From positions 124,001-188,000 of the forward strand of contig DYFR01000001.1 of NCBI GenBank assembly GCA_020725115.1: DNA of 64,000 bases, read 5' to 3'. The notes under the pieces are model-generated. The model had not been told where the DNA came from, did no database searches, and was given only the letters and a program-made list of their open reading frames with translations. The stretch is from Thiohalomonas denitrificans. GTDB lineage: Bacteria; Pseudomonadota; Gammaproteobacteria; Thiohalomonadales; Thiohalomonadaceae. Below, one piece after another: positions 15,170 through 25,635 of this stretch. The translations under genes and the position numbers were made by a program. The stretch's first letter is position 1. Every line of letters begins with the position of its first letter.

Positions 15170-15961
15170 TTACTCAAACCAGGTACCCAGCATTACCTCT
15201 TCGCACCACAGTCGGGTCAACACCGGCGCTACCCGATCGGGGTCGCCGCTGGTGAGAAAGCGTACCTCTCCCCTGCCCTGCTCCAGCAGCAAACCGCCGG
15301 CACTGAGGCGACGGCGTAATTCCGTCGCCACCGCCGGGCCGGTTTCCAGTACTTCCACGGCCGGACCGGCGATATCTTCGATGAGGCCGCGCAGAAAGGG
15401 ATAGTGGGTGCAGCCCAGGACTATCTGATCGGCACCGGCGGCGAGCAGCGGCGCGACATAAGCCTGCAGCAGACGGCGGGTATCGGCGCTGTCCCAGTCG
15501 CCGTGTTCGATGCGTTCCACCAGACCGGGACAGGGCTGCGCCACTACCCTGGCGCGATCGCCGTAGCGGGCGAGCAGCGCGGCATAACGCGGACTGGCGA
15601 GGGTGGCACTGGTGGCGAGCACGCCGACCGTGCCGGAGGCAGTACGGTGAACGGCGGGCTTTACCGCCGGTTCGATGGCGACGATGGGCAGGGAGTAAAG
15701 CGTGCGCAGGTGCTCGACGGCGATGGCGGTGGCGGTATTGCAGGCCACCACCACGGCCTTGGCGCCGTGCTCCACCAGGTGGCGGGTGATACGCTCGGAG
15801 CGGTCGCGGATGCGCTCGGCAGTGAGATCACCGTAGGGGGCATGGGCGGAATCGGCGATGTAGAGCAGATGCTCCGCCGGCAGCAGTTCGCGGATGGCGC
15901 GCAGCACCGACAGGCCGCCCACCCCGGAATCGAACACGCCGATGAAGCCCTCGCCGTGCAT
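15170..15961 (-). CDS. murI: Glutamate racemase
   Basis: A 263-residue cofactor-independent racemase making D-glutamate for peptidoglycan. It has the three family motifs in order: FDSGVGG (10-16), VACNTA (72-77) with catalytic Cys74, and LGCTHYP (182-188) with catalytic Cys184. Length is normal. It is followed by tag, with 22 bases between the genes, and is separated from prfC by a family-A repeat. Confidence 0.95.
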   Translation of the reverse strand: MHGEGFIGVFDSGVGGLSVLRAIRELLPAEHLLYIADSAHAPYGDLTAERIRDRSERITRHLVEHGAKAVVVACNTATAIAVEHLRTLYSLPIVAIEPAVKPAVHRTASGTVGVLATSATLASPRYAALLARYGDRARVVAQPCPGLVERIEHGDWDSADTRRLLQAYVAPLLAAGADQIVLGCTHYPFLRGLIEDIAGPAVEVLETGPAVATELRRRLSAGGLLLEQGRGEVRFLTSGDPDRVAPVLTRLWCEEVMLGTWFE

Positions 15962-15996
15962 CTTCGTCTAATACTCCACCCAAAAAGGCAAACACC

Positions 15997-16063
15997 CAAC
16001 GCAGAGACGCAGAGGCGCAGAGGTTGCTATTAATTGCTCTGCGTTCTCTGCGTCTCTGCGTTG
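15997..16063. repeat. Family A inverted repeat (copy A3)
   Basis: Arms begin CAACGCAGAGACGCAGAGGC (left) and end CTGCGTCTCTGCGTTG (right), with a spacer of about 14 bases. It lies between prfC and murI, both on the minus strand. This is the most compact copy and would fold into a nearly continuous hairpin. Confidence 0.92.
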
Positions 16064-16080
16064 AGCTGTTGTTTTCGTGA

Positions 16081-17661
16081 CTACTTCTCCCGCGTGTCGA
16101 AGAAGCGCACGTCGGGCCAGCGCTCGATGGTCAGGTTCAGGTTGACGCGGGTGGGCGCCAGGTAGGTGAGCAGGCCGGCGCCGTCGACGGCGAGGTTGTC
16201 GTGGGCCTTCACCTTGAACTCCTCCAGCTTCTTGGCGTCGTCGCACTCGACCCAGCGCGCGGTATTGACGGTGATCGGCTCGAAGATGCAGTCGACGTTG
16301 TATTCATCCTTCAGGCGGTAGGCCACTACGTCGAACTGCAGCACGCCGACGGCGCCGAGGATCAGGTCGTTGTTCTTCAGCGGGCGGAACAGCTGGGTGG
16401 CGCCCTCCTCCGACAGCTGCTCCAGACCCTTCTGCAACGCCTTCATGCGCAGCGGATCCTTCAGCACGGCACGGCGGAACAGCTCCGGCGCGAAGTGCGG
16501 GATACCGGTGAACTTGAGGTCCTCGCCCTCGGTGAAGGTGTCGCCGATCTGGATGGTGCCGTGGTTGTGCAGGCCGATGATGTCGCCGGACCAGGCATCC
16601 TCCACCGCCTCGCGCTCCTGCGCCATGAAGGTGATGGCGTTGGCGATCTTCACGTCGCGGCCGATGCGCACATGCTTCACCTTCATGCCCTGGCTGTAGC
16701 GGCCGGAGCAGATGCGCATGAAGGCGACGCGGTCGCGGTGCGCCGGGTCCATGTTGGCCTGGATCTTGAACACGAAGCCGCTGAACTTCTCCTCGGTGGG
16801 CTGCACCGTGCGCGTGGTGGTGGCGCGCGGCAGCGGCGTCGGCGCGTAGTCCACCAGGGCGTCGAGCACCTCGCGCACGCCGAAGTTGTTGATGCCGGAA
16901 CCGAAGAACACCGGGGTCAGTTCGCCGCGGCGGAATGCCTCCAGGTCGAACTCGTGGCTGGCGCCGCGCACCAGCTCGATCTCATCGCGCAGTTCCTGCG
17001 CCACGCCGCCGAACAGCTCGTCCAGACGCGGGTTGTCCAGGCCCTGAATGATCTCGGCATCGGCGATGCGCCCGCCATGCTGCGGCGAGAACAGGTAGAT
17101 GGCGTCGTTGTAGAGATGGAACACGCCCTTGAAGCCCTTGCCCATGCCGATGGGCCAGGTGATGGGGGCGCACCTGATCTTCAGCACCTGCTCCACTTCG
17201 TCCAGCAGGTCGATGGGCGGGCGGCTCTCGCGATCCATCTTGTTGACGAAGGTGATGATCGCCGTGTCGCGCAGGCGGCACACGTCCATCAGCTTGATGG
17301 TGCGCGACTCGACGCCCTTGGCACCGTCGATGACCATCAGCGCGGAGTCCACCGCGGTCAGGGTGCGGTAGGTGTCCTCGGAGAAGTCCTCGTGGCCCGG
17401 GGTATCGAGCAGGTTGATGACGTGGTCGCGGTAGGGGAACTGCATCACCGACGAGGTGACGGAGATACCGCGCTGTTTTTCCAGCTCCATCCAGTCGGAG
17501 GTGGCATGGCGTGCGGCCTTGCGCCCCTTCACCGTGCCGGCGAGCTGGATCGCCCCGCCGAACAGCAGCAACTTTTCGGTCAGCGTGGTCTTGCCGGCGT
17601 CCGGGTGGGAGATGATGGCAAAGGTGCGACGGCGCGCCGCTTCTTTCTCGATGATGCTCAT
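16081..17661 (-). CDS. prfC: Peptide chain release factor 3
   Basis: A 526-residue translational GTPase that recycles RF1/RF2 from terminated ribosomes. G1 is HPDAGKTT (19-26); G2/G3 regions include [17 protein letters not shown] and [11 protein letters not shown]4 is FVNKMD. The later domains (for example [19 protein letters not shown]) match RF3 rather than EF-G or LepA. Length agrees with E. coli RF3 (529). The leader upstream contains an 11-base perfect inverted repeat. Confidence 0.96.
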   Translation of the reverse strand: MSIIEKEAARRRTFAIISHPDAGKTTLTEKLLLFGGAIQLAGTVKGRKAARHATSDWMELEKQRGISVTSSVMQFPYRDHVINLLDTPGHEDFSEDTYRTLTAVDSALMVIDGAKGVESRTIKLMDVCRLRDTAIITFVNKMDRESRPPIDLLDEVEQVLKIRCAPITWPIGMGKGFKGVFHLYNDAIYLFSPQHGGRIADAEIIQGLDNPRLDELFGGVAQELRDEIELVRGASHEFDLEAFRRGELTPVFFGSGINNFGVREVLDALVDYAPTPLPRATTTRTVQPTEEKFSGFVFKIQANMDPAHRDRVAFMRICSGRYSQGMKVKHVRIGRDVKIANAITFMAQEREAVEDAWSGDIIGLHNHGTIQIGDTFTEGEDLKFTGIPHFAPELFRRAVLKDPLRMKALQKGLEQLSEEGATQLFRPLKNNDLILGAVGVLQFDVVAYRLKDEYNVDCIFEPITVNTARWVECDDAKKLEEFKVKAHDNLAVDGAGLLTYLAPTRVNLNLTIERWPDVRFFDTREK

Positions 17662-17698
17662 GGGAATCGTGATGGCCGCAAAAGGGCGCCATTTTACC

Positions 17699-17739
17699 CT
17701 ATCCGGGGGCTGGGGTGGACCTCACGGCCCCCCGGATAG
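17699..17739 (-). promoter_or_regulatory. Strong stem-loop in the prfC leader / downstream of the mrp operon
   Basis: CTATCCGGGGG (17699-17709) pairs perfectly with CCCCCGGATAG (17729-17739) around a 19-base loop. It lies about 38 bases upstream of the prfC ATG and about 160 bases after mrpG. Without a U run it is not a standard intrinsic terminator; it could end mrp transcription or control prfC. Confidence 0.5.
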
Positions 17740-17759
17740 CTTCACAGAAAAAAGTCATA

Positions 17760-17892
17760 GTCCGCAAATGAACGCGAATGGACGCAACTAGGCCTGATAA
17801 GACAGATAGCAATGGCGCAGCCACACCTGAGGTGAATCGTCATCCTGGGATAAACCTTGAGCATTTGCGTCCATTCGCGTTCATTTGCGGAC
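17760..17892. repeat. Family B inverted repeat (copy B1)
   Basis: A perfect 28-base inverted repeat: the left arm (17760-17787) starts GTCCGCAAATGAACGCGAAT and the right arm (17865-17892) is its exact complement. The 77-base spacer shows no gene. The arms repeat the word CGCAAATGRA with a ten-base period. It ends ten bases from the mrpG stop. Confidence 0.95.
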
Positions 17893-17901
17893 TGTTCGAG
17901 C

Positions 17902-18324
17902 TTATCGGCCAGCCTTGCCCGCTCCGTCATGGGTCGATTCCCGCGTTTCCTGCTCATCGCCGGCCACGGTCTCCGCCGCCGCCAGGGTGTGGGTAGCGCT
18001 GTCGTACTGGCCCTGGAGGGCGTCCTTGACGGTGTGCCGCCACAGCGGCACCCCCATGATGTAGGCGGCGCGGCCGATGGCGTGGGCGGCCACCGGCGCG
18101 GTGAGCATGGTGAAGACGACGATGGCGACGGCGCGGGCGGTGACGCCGATGTCCCAGAAGTACAGCGCCACGCCGAGCAGCATCAGGCCGGCGCCGAGCA
18201 CGCCGGCCTTGGTGGTGGCGTGCATGCGGGTGAGCAGGTCCGGCATGCGCAGCACGCCGAGGGCGGCGACGAACATGAAGCCCGCACCGAGCAGCATCAG
18301 CAGCGCGCTCACGATCTCAATCAT
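17902..18324 (-). CDS. mrpG: Mrp-type Na+/H+ antiporter subunit G
   Basis: A 140-residue membrane protein with three helices in the first about 95 residues (IVSALLMLLGAGFMFVAALG, then TKAGVLGAGLMLLGVALYF and AIVVFTMLTAPVAAHAIGRA). The motif G-x-L-R-M-P-D-x-x-x-R-x-H-A-x-T-K is diagnostic of MnhG/PhaG. The last about 30 residues form a hydrophilic tail. The start at 18324 overlaps the mrpF end by eight bases. It is the last gene of the operon. Confidence 0.92.
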   Translation of the reverse strand: MIEIVSALLMLLGAGFMFVAALGVLRMPDLLTRMHATTKAGVLGAGLMLLGVALYFWDIGVTARAVAIVVFTMLTAPVAAHAIGRAAYIMGVPLWRHTVKDALQGQYDSATHTLAAAETVAGDEQETRESTHDGAGKAGR

Positions 18325-18595
18325 CGCGTCCCTCCCCCCGCTCCAGATAGCGGGCAAAGCCCACCGCGGCGAGAAAGGCGGTGAGTGCCAGCACCATGGC
18401 CACGTCGAGCAGCGGCGCGCGACCGTACCACACCACATGGGCGGCGATGAAGCCGACGGTGAGCGAGGCCAGCAGTTCCAGCGCCACCACCCGATCCGGC
18501 AGGGTCGGACCGCGCACCAGGCGCACGAAGGCCATGAGCAGTGCCAGGCTGAGGATCACGAACACCAGTCCCAGAATGAAATCGAACGCACTCAT
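18317..18595 (-). CDS. mrpF: Mrp-type Na+/H+ antiporter subunit F
   Basis: A 92-residue protein with three predicted membrane helices. The central segment VRLVRGPTLPDRVVALELLA is the MnhF/MrpF signature (R-x-x-x-G-P-x-x-x-D-R-V-x-A-x-D). Its start overlaps mrpE by four bases and its end overlaps mrpG by eight bases, so translation is coupled. It is an integral part of the antiporter complex and of unknown individual role. Confidence 0.92.
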   Translation of the reverse strand: MSAFDFILGLVFVILSLALLMAFVRLVRGPTLPDRVVALELLASLTVGFIAAHVVWYGRAPLLDVAMVLALTAFLAAVGFARYLERGEGRDD

Positions 18596-19065
18596 CGCAG
18601 CAACTCCAGCAGGCGGTGCTCCAGCACCTTGAGCTCGCGCACCGTCTGCGCCTCGTCCTCCAGATACATGATGTGGATGTACAGCACCGTGCCGTCGCTG
18701 GACACGTCCAGGCTGAGCGAACCGGGGGTGAGCGAGATCAGGTTGGCGAGGATGGTGATCTCGCCGTCGCGCTGCACCTCCAGCGGATAGGCGATGACGC
18801 CGGGACGCATGTGGTGGGTGGGTGTCAGCACATCGTAGGCCACTTTCAGATTGGAGCGCAGCAGCGCCCAGTTGAACCAGAAGAAAAAGCGGATCAGCCG
18901 CGGCACCTTGGCGATGTAGTTGGCGAACTCGGGGCGGCCGCGCAGGGCGTAGGCCAGTACCACGTAACCGGCGCACAGGCCGATGAGCAGATTGTCGGCG
19001 GTGAAGCGGCCGGTGAGCGCCATCCACACCAGGGCCAGCACCAGATTCCAGGTAAAGGCGGTCAT
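18592..19065 (-). CDS. mrpE: Mrp-type Na+/H+ antiporter subunit E
   Basis: A 157-residue membrane protein. Two N-terminal helices ([14 protein letters not shown] and [16 protein letters not shown]) are followed by a soluble domain with [15 protein letters not shown] and LYIHIMYL, the typical MrpE/MnhE pattern in which T-P-G-[ST] is conserved. The start at 19065 overlaps the mrpD stop by four bases. Confidence 0.93.
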   Translation of the reverse strand: MTAFTWNLVLALVWMALTGRFTADNLLIGLCAGYVVLAYALRGRPEFANYIAKVPRLIRFFFWFNWALLRSNLKVAYDVLTPTHHMRPGVIAYPLEVQRDGEITILANLISLTPGSLSLDVSSDGTVLYIHIMYLEDEAQTVRELKVLEHRLLELLR

Positions 19066-20554
19066 GACGCCTCCCCCAGCACCGCGGCGATATAGGCCTG
19101 CGGGTCGAGCAATTGCGCGGCGGCCTGCTCGGCCAGGCGATACACCGGCTCGGCGCCGATACCGATGGCGACGGTGAGCGCAGCCAGGACGATGGCCGGT
19201 GCGTACAGCAGGGCGTTGTTGGTCGGCGCCACTGCCGCTGCCCCCTGCTCCGGCGCCGCCTTCCAGAACACCTCGTTCCAGATCTTCACCATCGAGTACA
19301 GGGTGAGCAGGCTCACCAGCAGCGCCACCGCCACCACGCCATAGCGCTCCGCCTCCAGGCCGGCGCGCACCAGGATGAACTTGGCGAAGAAGCCGGACAG
19401 CGGCGGCAGGCCGGCCAGCGACAGCGCAGGAATGAGGAACAGCAGCGCCAGCCCCGGCCGCTCGCGGTACAGCCCGCCCAGTTCTTTGAGCTGGAAGCTG
19501 CCGCGCAGACGGTAGACCAGGCCGCTGATGAGGAACAGGTTGGCCTTCACGATGATGTGGTGCATCAGGTAGAACACGCCGCCCACCAGGGCCAGCGGCG
19601 TGTACAGCGCCAGGCCGAGCAGCATGTAGCCGATCTGGCTGACGATGTGAAACGACAGGATGCGGCGGAATTCGAACTGCGCCGCCGCGCCGAGCACGCC
19701 GGAGAGCATGGTGAAGGCGGCCAGCCACAGCAGCAGTTCATGGGTGAAGGCGGTGTCCTGGGTGAAGATCAGGGTGAACACGCGGAACAGCGCGTACACG
19801 CCCACCTTGGTGAGCAGGCCGGCAAACAGCGCCGATACCGCCACCGGCGGCGTGTGGTAGGAGGCGGGCAGCCAGAAGAACAGCGGGAAGGCTGCCGCCT
19901 TGATGCCGAAGGCGATCATGAACATCAGGCCGATGGTGGTGACCAGCCCCTCGGCCTCGCCGGTGTCCTGCAGCTTCAGCGCCAGGTCGGCCATGTTGAG
20001 GGTGCCGGTGAGGCCGTAGAGCAGACCGATGGCGGAGAGAAACAGCGCCGAGGAAATCAGGTTGAGGGTGACGTACTTGATCGCCCCTTCCATCTGCGCC
20101 CGCTCGCCGCCCAGGATCAGCAGTGCGAAGGAGGCCACCAGCATCACCTCGAACCAGACGTAGAGATTGAAGATGTCGCCGGTGAGGAAGGCACCGCACA
20201 CGCCGGCCAGCAGCATGTGCAGCAGCGGGTAATAACCGAAGCGCTCGTGCTCGGCCCCCAGGGTGGCGAGGGAATACAGGGCGACGGCAAAGGCGGTGAT
20301 CGCCGCCAGCAATACCATGATGGCGCCGAGCAGGTCGGCGACCAGCACGATGCCGAAGGGCGCCGGCCAGTTGCCCATGTACATCACCTGAATACCGTCC
20401 AGCCACACGCGCTGCAACAGCCACAGCGCGGCCAGCAGCAGCGCGCCGGTGCCGAACACGCCGAGCAGGCGCTGGGCCAGGTGCGAGCGCCACAGCGCCA
20501 GCGACAGCGCGCCGGCGGACAGCGGGATCAGGATCGGCAGGATCACCGCCAGGC

Positions 20555-20558
<4 letters not shown>
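19062..20558 (-). CDS. mrpD: Mrp-type Na+/H+ antiporter subunit D
   Basis: A 498-residue proton-translocating subunit related to NuoL/M/N of complex I, with about 14 helices. The core region holds the conserved helix pair with charged residues ([20 protein letters not shown], and [20 protein letters not shown] with its Lys) typical of antiporter subunits. The C-terminal [20 protein letters not shown] is the classic NuoM/MrpD signature. It overlaps mrpC and mrpE by four bases each. Confidence 0.95.
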
Positions 20559-20889
<331 letters not shown>

Positions 20890-20902
<13 letters not shown>

Positions 20903-21333
20903 GGCCGCTCCTCCGCCTCCGCCAGCGACAGCACGATGGTCATCACCGCGCCGATCACCACCAGATAGACACCGATGTCGAAGATGATGGGCGTGCCCAG
21001 GGTGAACTCGCGCCCGCCCGGCAGCGGCACGGTATACCACTCCGAGGTGAGGAAGGCGTCGCCGGCCAGCAGTCCCGGCACACCGCTCAGGATGGCGATG
21101 ATCAGGCCGACGCCGAGCAGGCTGCGCGGATCGGTGCCGAGCACCTGGCGCGCCGAACGCATGTCGCGCGAGAAGATGTAGAGTGCAAGGGCGGCCGAGG
21201 CCACCAGCCCGGCGATGAAACCGCCGCCCGGCAGGTCGTGGCCGCGCAGCAGCAGGAACAGGGAAAACAGCAGCAGCAGCGGCAACAGCATGTCGCCGGC
21301 GGTGCGCAGGATGCGGGAGTGGCGTACTTTCAT
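20890..21333 (-). CDS. mrpB: Mrp-type Na+/H+ antiporter subunit B
   Basis: A 147-residue membrane protein with four helices. [20 protein letters not shown] is the MrpB/MnhB signature (G-H-x-x-P-G-G-G-F-x-x-G), and [17 protein letters not shown] is the conserved C-terminal part. A 94-base gap containing a family-A repeat separates it from mrpA, whereas all other mrp genes overlap. Confidence 0.94.
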
Positions 21334-21345
21334 CGGAAATATCCC

Positions 21346-21408
21346 ACCGCCGAGACGCAGAGGGCGCCGAGTATCGACCCTGCAAAATTTGCTCTGCGTC
21401 TCGGCGGT
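21346..21408. repeat. Family A inverted repeat (copy A4) inside the mrp operon
   Basis: Arms ACCGCCGAGACGCAGAG (21346-21362) and CTCTGCGTCTCGGCGGT (21392-21408) are exact complements of 17 bases with a 29-base spacer. It is the only gap in an otherwise overlapping seven-gene operon and lies between mrpA and mrpB. Confidence 0.93.
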
Positions 21409-21427
21409 AAAGCATTCTTGTCGACGT

Positions 21428-23734
21428 TCATCGCCGATCCTCCGCCCGCAGCTTGAGCATGGCGTAGACGCCCACCGCCGCCAGGCCGAGCACGAAGATC
21501 TCGCCCAGGGTGTCGAGGGCGCGGAAGTCCACCAGGATCACGTTGACGATGTTGTGGCCGTGGCCGCCGGGCACGCTCTGCTCGATGAAGTAACCGGAGA
21601 TGGACGGGAACAGCTTCACGTTGCGCGCCTCCAGCAGCAGCCAGGTCATCAGGCCGCCCACCGCCACGCCCATCAGCGCGTCACGCACATGGATCACGCC
21701 GCGACTGGTGTTCACGTAACCGGGCAGGCGGAACAGCACCAGCACCAGCAGGATCACCGTGAGCGTCTCCACCAGCACCTGGGTGATGCCGACGTCCGGG
21801 GCGGAGAAGATCACGTACAGCAGCGCCACGCCGAAGCCGGCCGCGCCCAGCGCCGCCACCGCGGCCAGGCGATCGCGCGCCTTCACCGCCGCCAGTCCCG
21901 CCAACACGATCACCAGGGCGATGACCAGTTCGTGGAAGCGCAGATCGGAGATATCCAGCGCCGGCCACACCGGATAACGCGTGGCGAGCGCATAGCCGCT
22001 CACCAGCAGCAAAGTGGCCAGGGTGATGAAGATGTAGCGGCGCAGATAGCCGCTTTGCAGCAGACGCGTCTGCCAGGCGGCGACATCCACCATCCACGTC
22101 ATCAACGCCTCATAGGCACGCTCGGCGCCGTAACGCTCCAGCGGCAATCGCTGCAACAAGGCCTGCACACGCGCCCACTGCACGTACAGCAACAGACCAA
22201 GCAGCAGTCCCGCCACGCTGAGCAACAGCGGCAGATTGAAGCCATGCCACAGCGCCAGTGCCGGCACCACCTCGGCGCCATGCACCGCGCTCGCCGCCGC
22301 GGCGAGCAGACCGTGTTCCGCCAGGCCCGGCCACAGGCCGAACAACAGGCCGAGCGCGGCCAGCAACAACGGACCGAGCAACAGGGCCGGCGGCGCCTCG
22401 TGCGGCGTACGCGGTGTGGTTGCCTGCACACCGAACCAGGGGCGCACTGCCACCAGACCCGCCACTGCCACCGCAAACATGGCACCGACGGCTGCCACCA
22501 CGGTGAGCAGCGTGCCAAGTTCCGGCGCCTGCACGGCGGCCTCGAACAGCGCTTCCTTGGCGATGAAGCCGAACAGCGGCATCACCCCGGCCAGCGACAG
22601 CGCGGCGATGATCGACGCCGTCGCCGTCCACGGCATGGCGCGGCGCAGTCCGCCCATCTCGCGCAGGTCACGCACGCCCGCTTCGTGATCGATGATGCCG
22701 GCGCAGAGGAACAGCGCGCCCTTGTACAGCGAGTGGGCCAGCAGGAAGGTGACCAGGGCCGTGGCCGCCGCCGGCGTGCCGATGCCGGCCAGCAGGGTGA
22801 GCGTGCCCAGCGCCATCACCGTGGAATAGGCCAGCACCCGCTTCATGCCGGTGGCGCGCAGCGCCAGCACACCGCCCACCAGCAGGGTGAGCGCACCGGT
22901 GAGCGACACCAGCCAGAACCATTCCATGGTGCCGCCTACCACCGGCTGCAGGCGCGCCAGCAGATAGACGCCGGCCTTCACCATCGTGGCCGAGTGCAGA
23001 TAGGCGCTCACCGGCGTCGGCGCCGCCATGGCGTTGGGCAGCCAGAAGTGGAACGGCGCCTGCGCCGATTTGGTGAAGGCACCGAGCAGCAGCAGCAACA
23101 ACAGGGGCAGATACAGGGCATCGCCGCGTACTGCCTCGCCCTGGCTCAGCAGCATGGACAGATCGTAACTGCCGCCCGCCTGCGCCAGCAGTACAAAACC
23201 CGCGAGCAGCGCGAGACCACCGCCGACGGTGACGAACAGTCCCTGCAGGGCGCTGGCGCGCGCCGTCTTGTCTTCGTGATTGAAGCCGATAAGCAGGAAC
23301 GAGGTGATGGAGGTCAGTTCCCAGAACACGAACAGCGTGATCAGGTTGTCCGACAACACCAGACCGAGCATGGAGGCCATGAAGGAGAGCAGAAACAGAT
23401 AGAAGCGGCCGAGGTCGCGCTGGCCGGCCAAATAGCCGCCGGCATAGATAACGATCAGCGTGCCGATGCCGCTGATGAGCAGGGCGAACAGCAGGCTGAG
23501 ACCATCGAGCAGAAAACCGAGCCGGATATCCAGGCCGGGAATCCAGGCGTACTGGAACAACATCGATTCCCCTGCCGCGATGCGCGGCAGGAAGGAGGCG
23601 AAATACAGTGTGAGCGCCAGCGGCAGCACGGCCAGAACCCATCCCGTGCGTGCGCCCAGACGTGCGGCCAGCCAGGGCGCGCAGGCGGCGACGACGAATC
23701 CGGCGAGAACGGCGCTCAACATGGCACTGGTCAT
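21428..23734 (-). CDS. mrpA: Mrp-type Na+/H+ antiporter subunit A
   Basis: A 768-residue NuoL-like subunit, the first gene of the operon. The N-terminal about 500 residues carry the antiporter core ([17 protein letters not shown]-like segment near 130, and [20 protein letters not shown] near 220 with the conserved Lys/His pattern). Residues about 590-690 are the MrpB-like DUF4040 part ([20 protein letters not shown]) that MrpA fuses to its C-terminus, followed by [18 protein letters not shown]. The complex exchanges Na+ for H+ and supports pH and salt tolerance. The 768 residues are slightly short for the family (often 780-800 or more) but all domains are present. Confidence 0.94.
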   Translation of the reverse strand: MTSAMLSAVLAGFVVAACAPWLAARLGARTGWVLAVLPLALTLYFASFLPRIAAGESMLFQYAWIPGLDIRLGFLLDGLSLLFALLISGIGTLIVIYAGGYLAGQRDLGRFYLFLLSFMASMLGLVLSDNLITLFVFWELTSITSFLLIGFNHEDKTARASALQGLFVTVGGGLALLAGFVLLAQAGGSYDLSMLLSQGEAVRGDALYLPLLLLLLLGAFTKSAQAPFHFWLPNAMAAPTPVSAYLHSATMVKAGVYLLARLQPVVGGTMEWFWLVSLTGALTLLVGGVLALRATGMKRVLAYSTVMALGTLTLLAGIGTPAAATALVTFLLAHSLYKGALFLCAGIIDHEAGVRDLREMGGLRRAMPWTATASIIAALSLAGVMPLFGFIAKEALFEAAVQAPELGTLLTVVAAVGAMFAVAVAGLVAVRPWFGVQATTPRTPHEAPPALLLGPLLLAALGLLFGLWPGLAEHGLLAAAASAVHGAEVVPALALWHGFNLPLLLSVAGLLLGLLLYVQWARVQALLQRLPLERYGAERAYEALMTWMVDVAAWQTRLLQSGYLRRYIFITLATLLLVSGYALATRYPVWPALDISDLRFHELVIALVIVLAGLAAVKARDRLAAVAALGAAGFGVALLYVIFSAPDVGITQVLVETLTVILLVLVLFRLPGYVNTSRGVIHVRDALMGVAVGGLMTWLLLEARNVKLFPSISGYFIEQSVPGGHGHNIVNVILVDFRALDTLGEIFVLGLAAVGVYAMLKLRAEDRR

Positions 23735-23753
23735 TTACCTGCGTAACGGAAGA

Positions 23754-23778
23754 ATGGCGCTACGAAAAGCGTAGCCAT
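23754..23778 (-). promoter_or_regulatory. Stem-loop in the mrpA leader
   Basis: ATGG/CTACG and CGTAG/CCAT pair around an AAAAG loop with a CG bulge, 20 bases upstream of the mrpA start. It could be a leader hairpin or the second half of the terminator at 23779-23800. Weak evidence. Confidence 0.3.
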
Positions 23779-23800
23779 AAAAAAACGCCTGCGAGAGGCG
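23779..23800 (-). terminator. Intrinsic terminator of the M48 peptidase gene
   Basis: On the minus strand CGCCT-CTCGC-AGGCG is followed directly by seven T residues. It lies 64 bases after the stop codon of the M48 gene and separates it from the mrp operon. Confidence 0.8.
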
Positions 23801-23863
23801 CTTGTACTCACTGACCGTGTCCGTGGCCATGAGTTCCCCGCGCAGGTACGACTACAGACAACC

Positions 23864-25213
23864 TCAGCGCACGTAACCCCAGTTCTTGAGACGGCTGAAA
23901 GAGTACTGCGCCGCCTCGCCCTGCGGCACCATGTTCAGATAGGCGCGGTACTGCGCCGCAGCCCGCGCCTGGTCGCCCTTGCCTTCCAGCGCCACCCCCT
24001 TGAGGAAGGTCACGCCGGCATCGCCCGGCAGCAGACGATCGAAACGTTCCAGCGATTCATAGGCCGCACCCGGCTCGCGCATGCTCAGGGACAGCACGCC
24101 GAGCAGCTTGTGCGCCTGCGCCTCCTGCGGGTAGATATCCCTGGCCTTGCCGGCGTACTCCCGCGCCTCCTGATTCTTGTTCTGTGCCTGCAAACACTGC
24201 GCCATGCGCAGGTTGGCCGGATAATCGTCCGGCGTGCGCTTCAGCGCCGACTGGAATCTCTCCTCGGCCTTTTTGTAATCCTTGGCGGCGAGGGCGGTCT
24301 CGCCCTGCTTGCAGTCGTCGATGGTGGGCTTGATCTTGCGCAGGCTGGCCGTGCTGTCCATGAAGCGCTCGCGCTGCGGACTCACGCTTTTGCTCGCCAC
24401 ATAGCGCGTCTCCGCCAGCTGGCGCGCGGTTTCACGTCGCTCGGTGCTCATGGGATGGGTGGCGAACATGGTCTCCAGCATGCTGGGCGCATGCTTTTCC
24501 TGTTCCACCAGCAACTGATGCAGCCGCACCATGCCGTCGGCCGGATAGCCGCTGCGCACCATGTAGTCCTGTCCCAGGGCATCGGCCTCGCGCTCGTTAT
24601 CTCGCGAATAGCTGGCCAGCAGGGCGCTGGCGCCGATCATGCCACCGAGACCGGCCACGGCACCCCATTGCGAATCCCGCGCCGCCACGTTGATGCCGAC
24701 CACCGCCGCCTGCGCCACCAGGGCCTGTCCCTGGCGCTGTGCGGCGTGACGCGCGTTGACGTGGCCCACTTCATGCCCCAGCAATGCCGCCAGCTCGGCT
24801 TCGTCGTCCAGTTCCGTGAGGATGCCCCGGGTCACACCCATGGCGCCGCCGGGAAAGGTGTAGGCATTGATGTAATTGGCATTGAGCACGCGGTAGGAAT
24901 ACGGCATCTGCGGTCGGTGGCTGCGCTCATGGATGCTGCGGCCGATGCCGCTGACGTAATCGTTGACGACGCCGTCCTGGATGGCGCCCATGTCCTGGGA
25001 AAACTGATGCGGCGACACCTGCGCGTCGATCTCGCGCTCCTGCGCCTCACTCATGCCCACCAGGATGGTCTTGCCGGTCACCGGCGAGGTTGCGCAGCCT
25101 TGCAGCGACACGCCTGCCGCACTCAGGGTGCTGGCACTGAGCAGCCACAGGGCCTGGCGCCGGGTCACGCGATTGAGGCGCAGACTCCTGGCCAGATCAT
25201 CACTGAAGCTCAT
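23864..25213 (-). CDS. M48 family metallopeptidase with C-terminal TPR repeats, probable lipoprotein
   Basis: A 449-residue zinc protease. The N-terminus has a twin-arginine-like start (VTRRQALWLLSAS) and a possible lipobox ending in SLQGC near residue 40, so it may be exported as a lipoprotein. The zinc motif HEVGH lies in ALLGHEVGHVNARHAAQRQG, with the third ligand in NEREADALG. The C-terminal about 130 residues contain at least three TPR-like helix pairs (KDYKKAEERFQSALKRTPDD, NQEAREYAGKARDIYPQEAQ, RDQARAAAQYR-type), as in BepA/YfgC. It probably degrades or assembles envelope proteins. The ATG at 25213 has GGGAGG upstream; a longer frame from 25330 is only translated repeat. Confidence 0.88.
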   Translation of the reverse strand: MSFSDDLARSLRLNRVTRRQALWLLSASTLSAAGVSLQGCATSPVTGKTILVGMSEAQEREIDAQVSPHQFSQDMGAIQDGVVNDYVSGIGRSIHERSHRPQMPYSYRVLNANYINAYTFPGGAMGVTRGILTELDDEAELAALLGHEVGHVNARHAAQRQGQALVAQAAVVGINVAARDSQWGAVAGLGGMIGASALLASYSRDNEREADALGQDYMVRSGYPADGMVRLHQLLVEQEKHAPSMLETMFATHPMSTERRETARQLAETRYVASKSVSPQRERFMDSTASLRKIKPTIDDCKQGETALAAKDYKKAEERFQSALKRTPDDYPANLRMAQCLQAQNKNQEAREYAGKARDIYPQEAQAHKLLGVLSLSMREPGAAYESLERFDRLLPGDAGVTFLKGVALEGKGDQARAAAQYRAYLNMVPQGEAAQYSFSRLKNWGYVR

Positions 25214-25240
25214 GATGGCTACCTCCCTCTTCAAAATGCA

Positions 25241-25272
25241 TTCACCGCAAAGACGCAAAGAACGCGCAGAAG
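25241..25272. repeat. Family A half-copy (A5)
   Basis: One arm only (starts TTCACCGCAAAGACGCAAAG) with CGCAAAG in place of CGCAGAG; no right arm is nearby. Together with copy B2 it fills the 422-base stretch between the M48 gene and rimI, which holds no gene. Confidence 0.6.
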
Positions 25273-25312
25273 TTCCTTGCCGCCGCGCCCAAAATTCAAC
25301 AAAAACAACCGG

Positions 25313-25630
25313 GTCCGCCAATGAACGCAAATGGACGCAAATTTAAGGACCGTCACTCTCGCCAAGACGCCAAGCACGCCGAGAAAAAATCGTTGCACCC
25401 AGCGTGATCGGTGGATGTGCTCCGTTTATGTCGCGGGCGCATGGATGCGCAGGAGCGACGATGTCCATGGATGGACGGGATTTGGCGGGAGGCAGGATGC
25501 CGGTAACCATATCCACCCGACCATCTCTGCCTTGCCTGCGATTTTCTTTGCGTGCCTGGCGTCTTGGCGAGATTCAATTGAAGTGTTCAGGTTCATCTTT
25601 ATTCGCGTCCATTCGCGTTCATTGGCGGAC
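25313..25630. repeat. Family B inverted repeat (copy B2) with a family C element nested inside
   Basis: Outer arms 25313-25342 (starts GTCCGCCAATGAACGCAAAT) and 25601-25630 form a B hairpin with a few mismatches. Inside it, family C arms occupy 25357-25380 and 25550-25572. The interior shares long blocks with copy B4 at 42201-42434: TTGCACCCAGCG, CCATCTCTGCCTTGC and TTCAATTGA, then TGTTCAGGTTCATCT between C and the right B arm. It also contains about 80 bases that B4 lacks. No coding potential was seen. Confidence 0.93.
25357..25572. repeat. Family C inverted repeat (copy C1) nested in B2
   Basis: The left arm starts TCTCGCCAAGACGCCAAGCA and the right arm ends TGGCGTCTTGGCGAGA. The arm word is CGCCAAGA. 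The centre has a small palindromic unit around GGTGGATGTGCTCCG, comparable with TATGCGCTCCGCCTATCCACC in copy C3. Confidence 0.9.
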
Positions 25631-25635
25631 TAATC

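Noticed and set aside
21215-23746. Plus-strand frame of 843 codons opposite mrpA
   Set aside because: Composition is dominated by Gln, His, Arg and Gly; it is the antisense shadow of mrpA.
25216-25635. Hidden small gene between the M48 gene and rimI
   Set aside because: All frames here are translations of family A, B and C repeats without ribosome sites.
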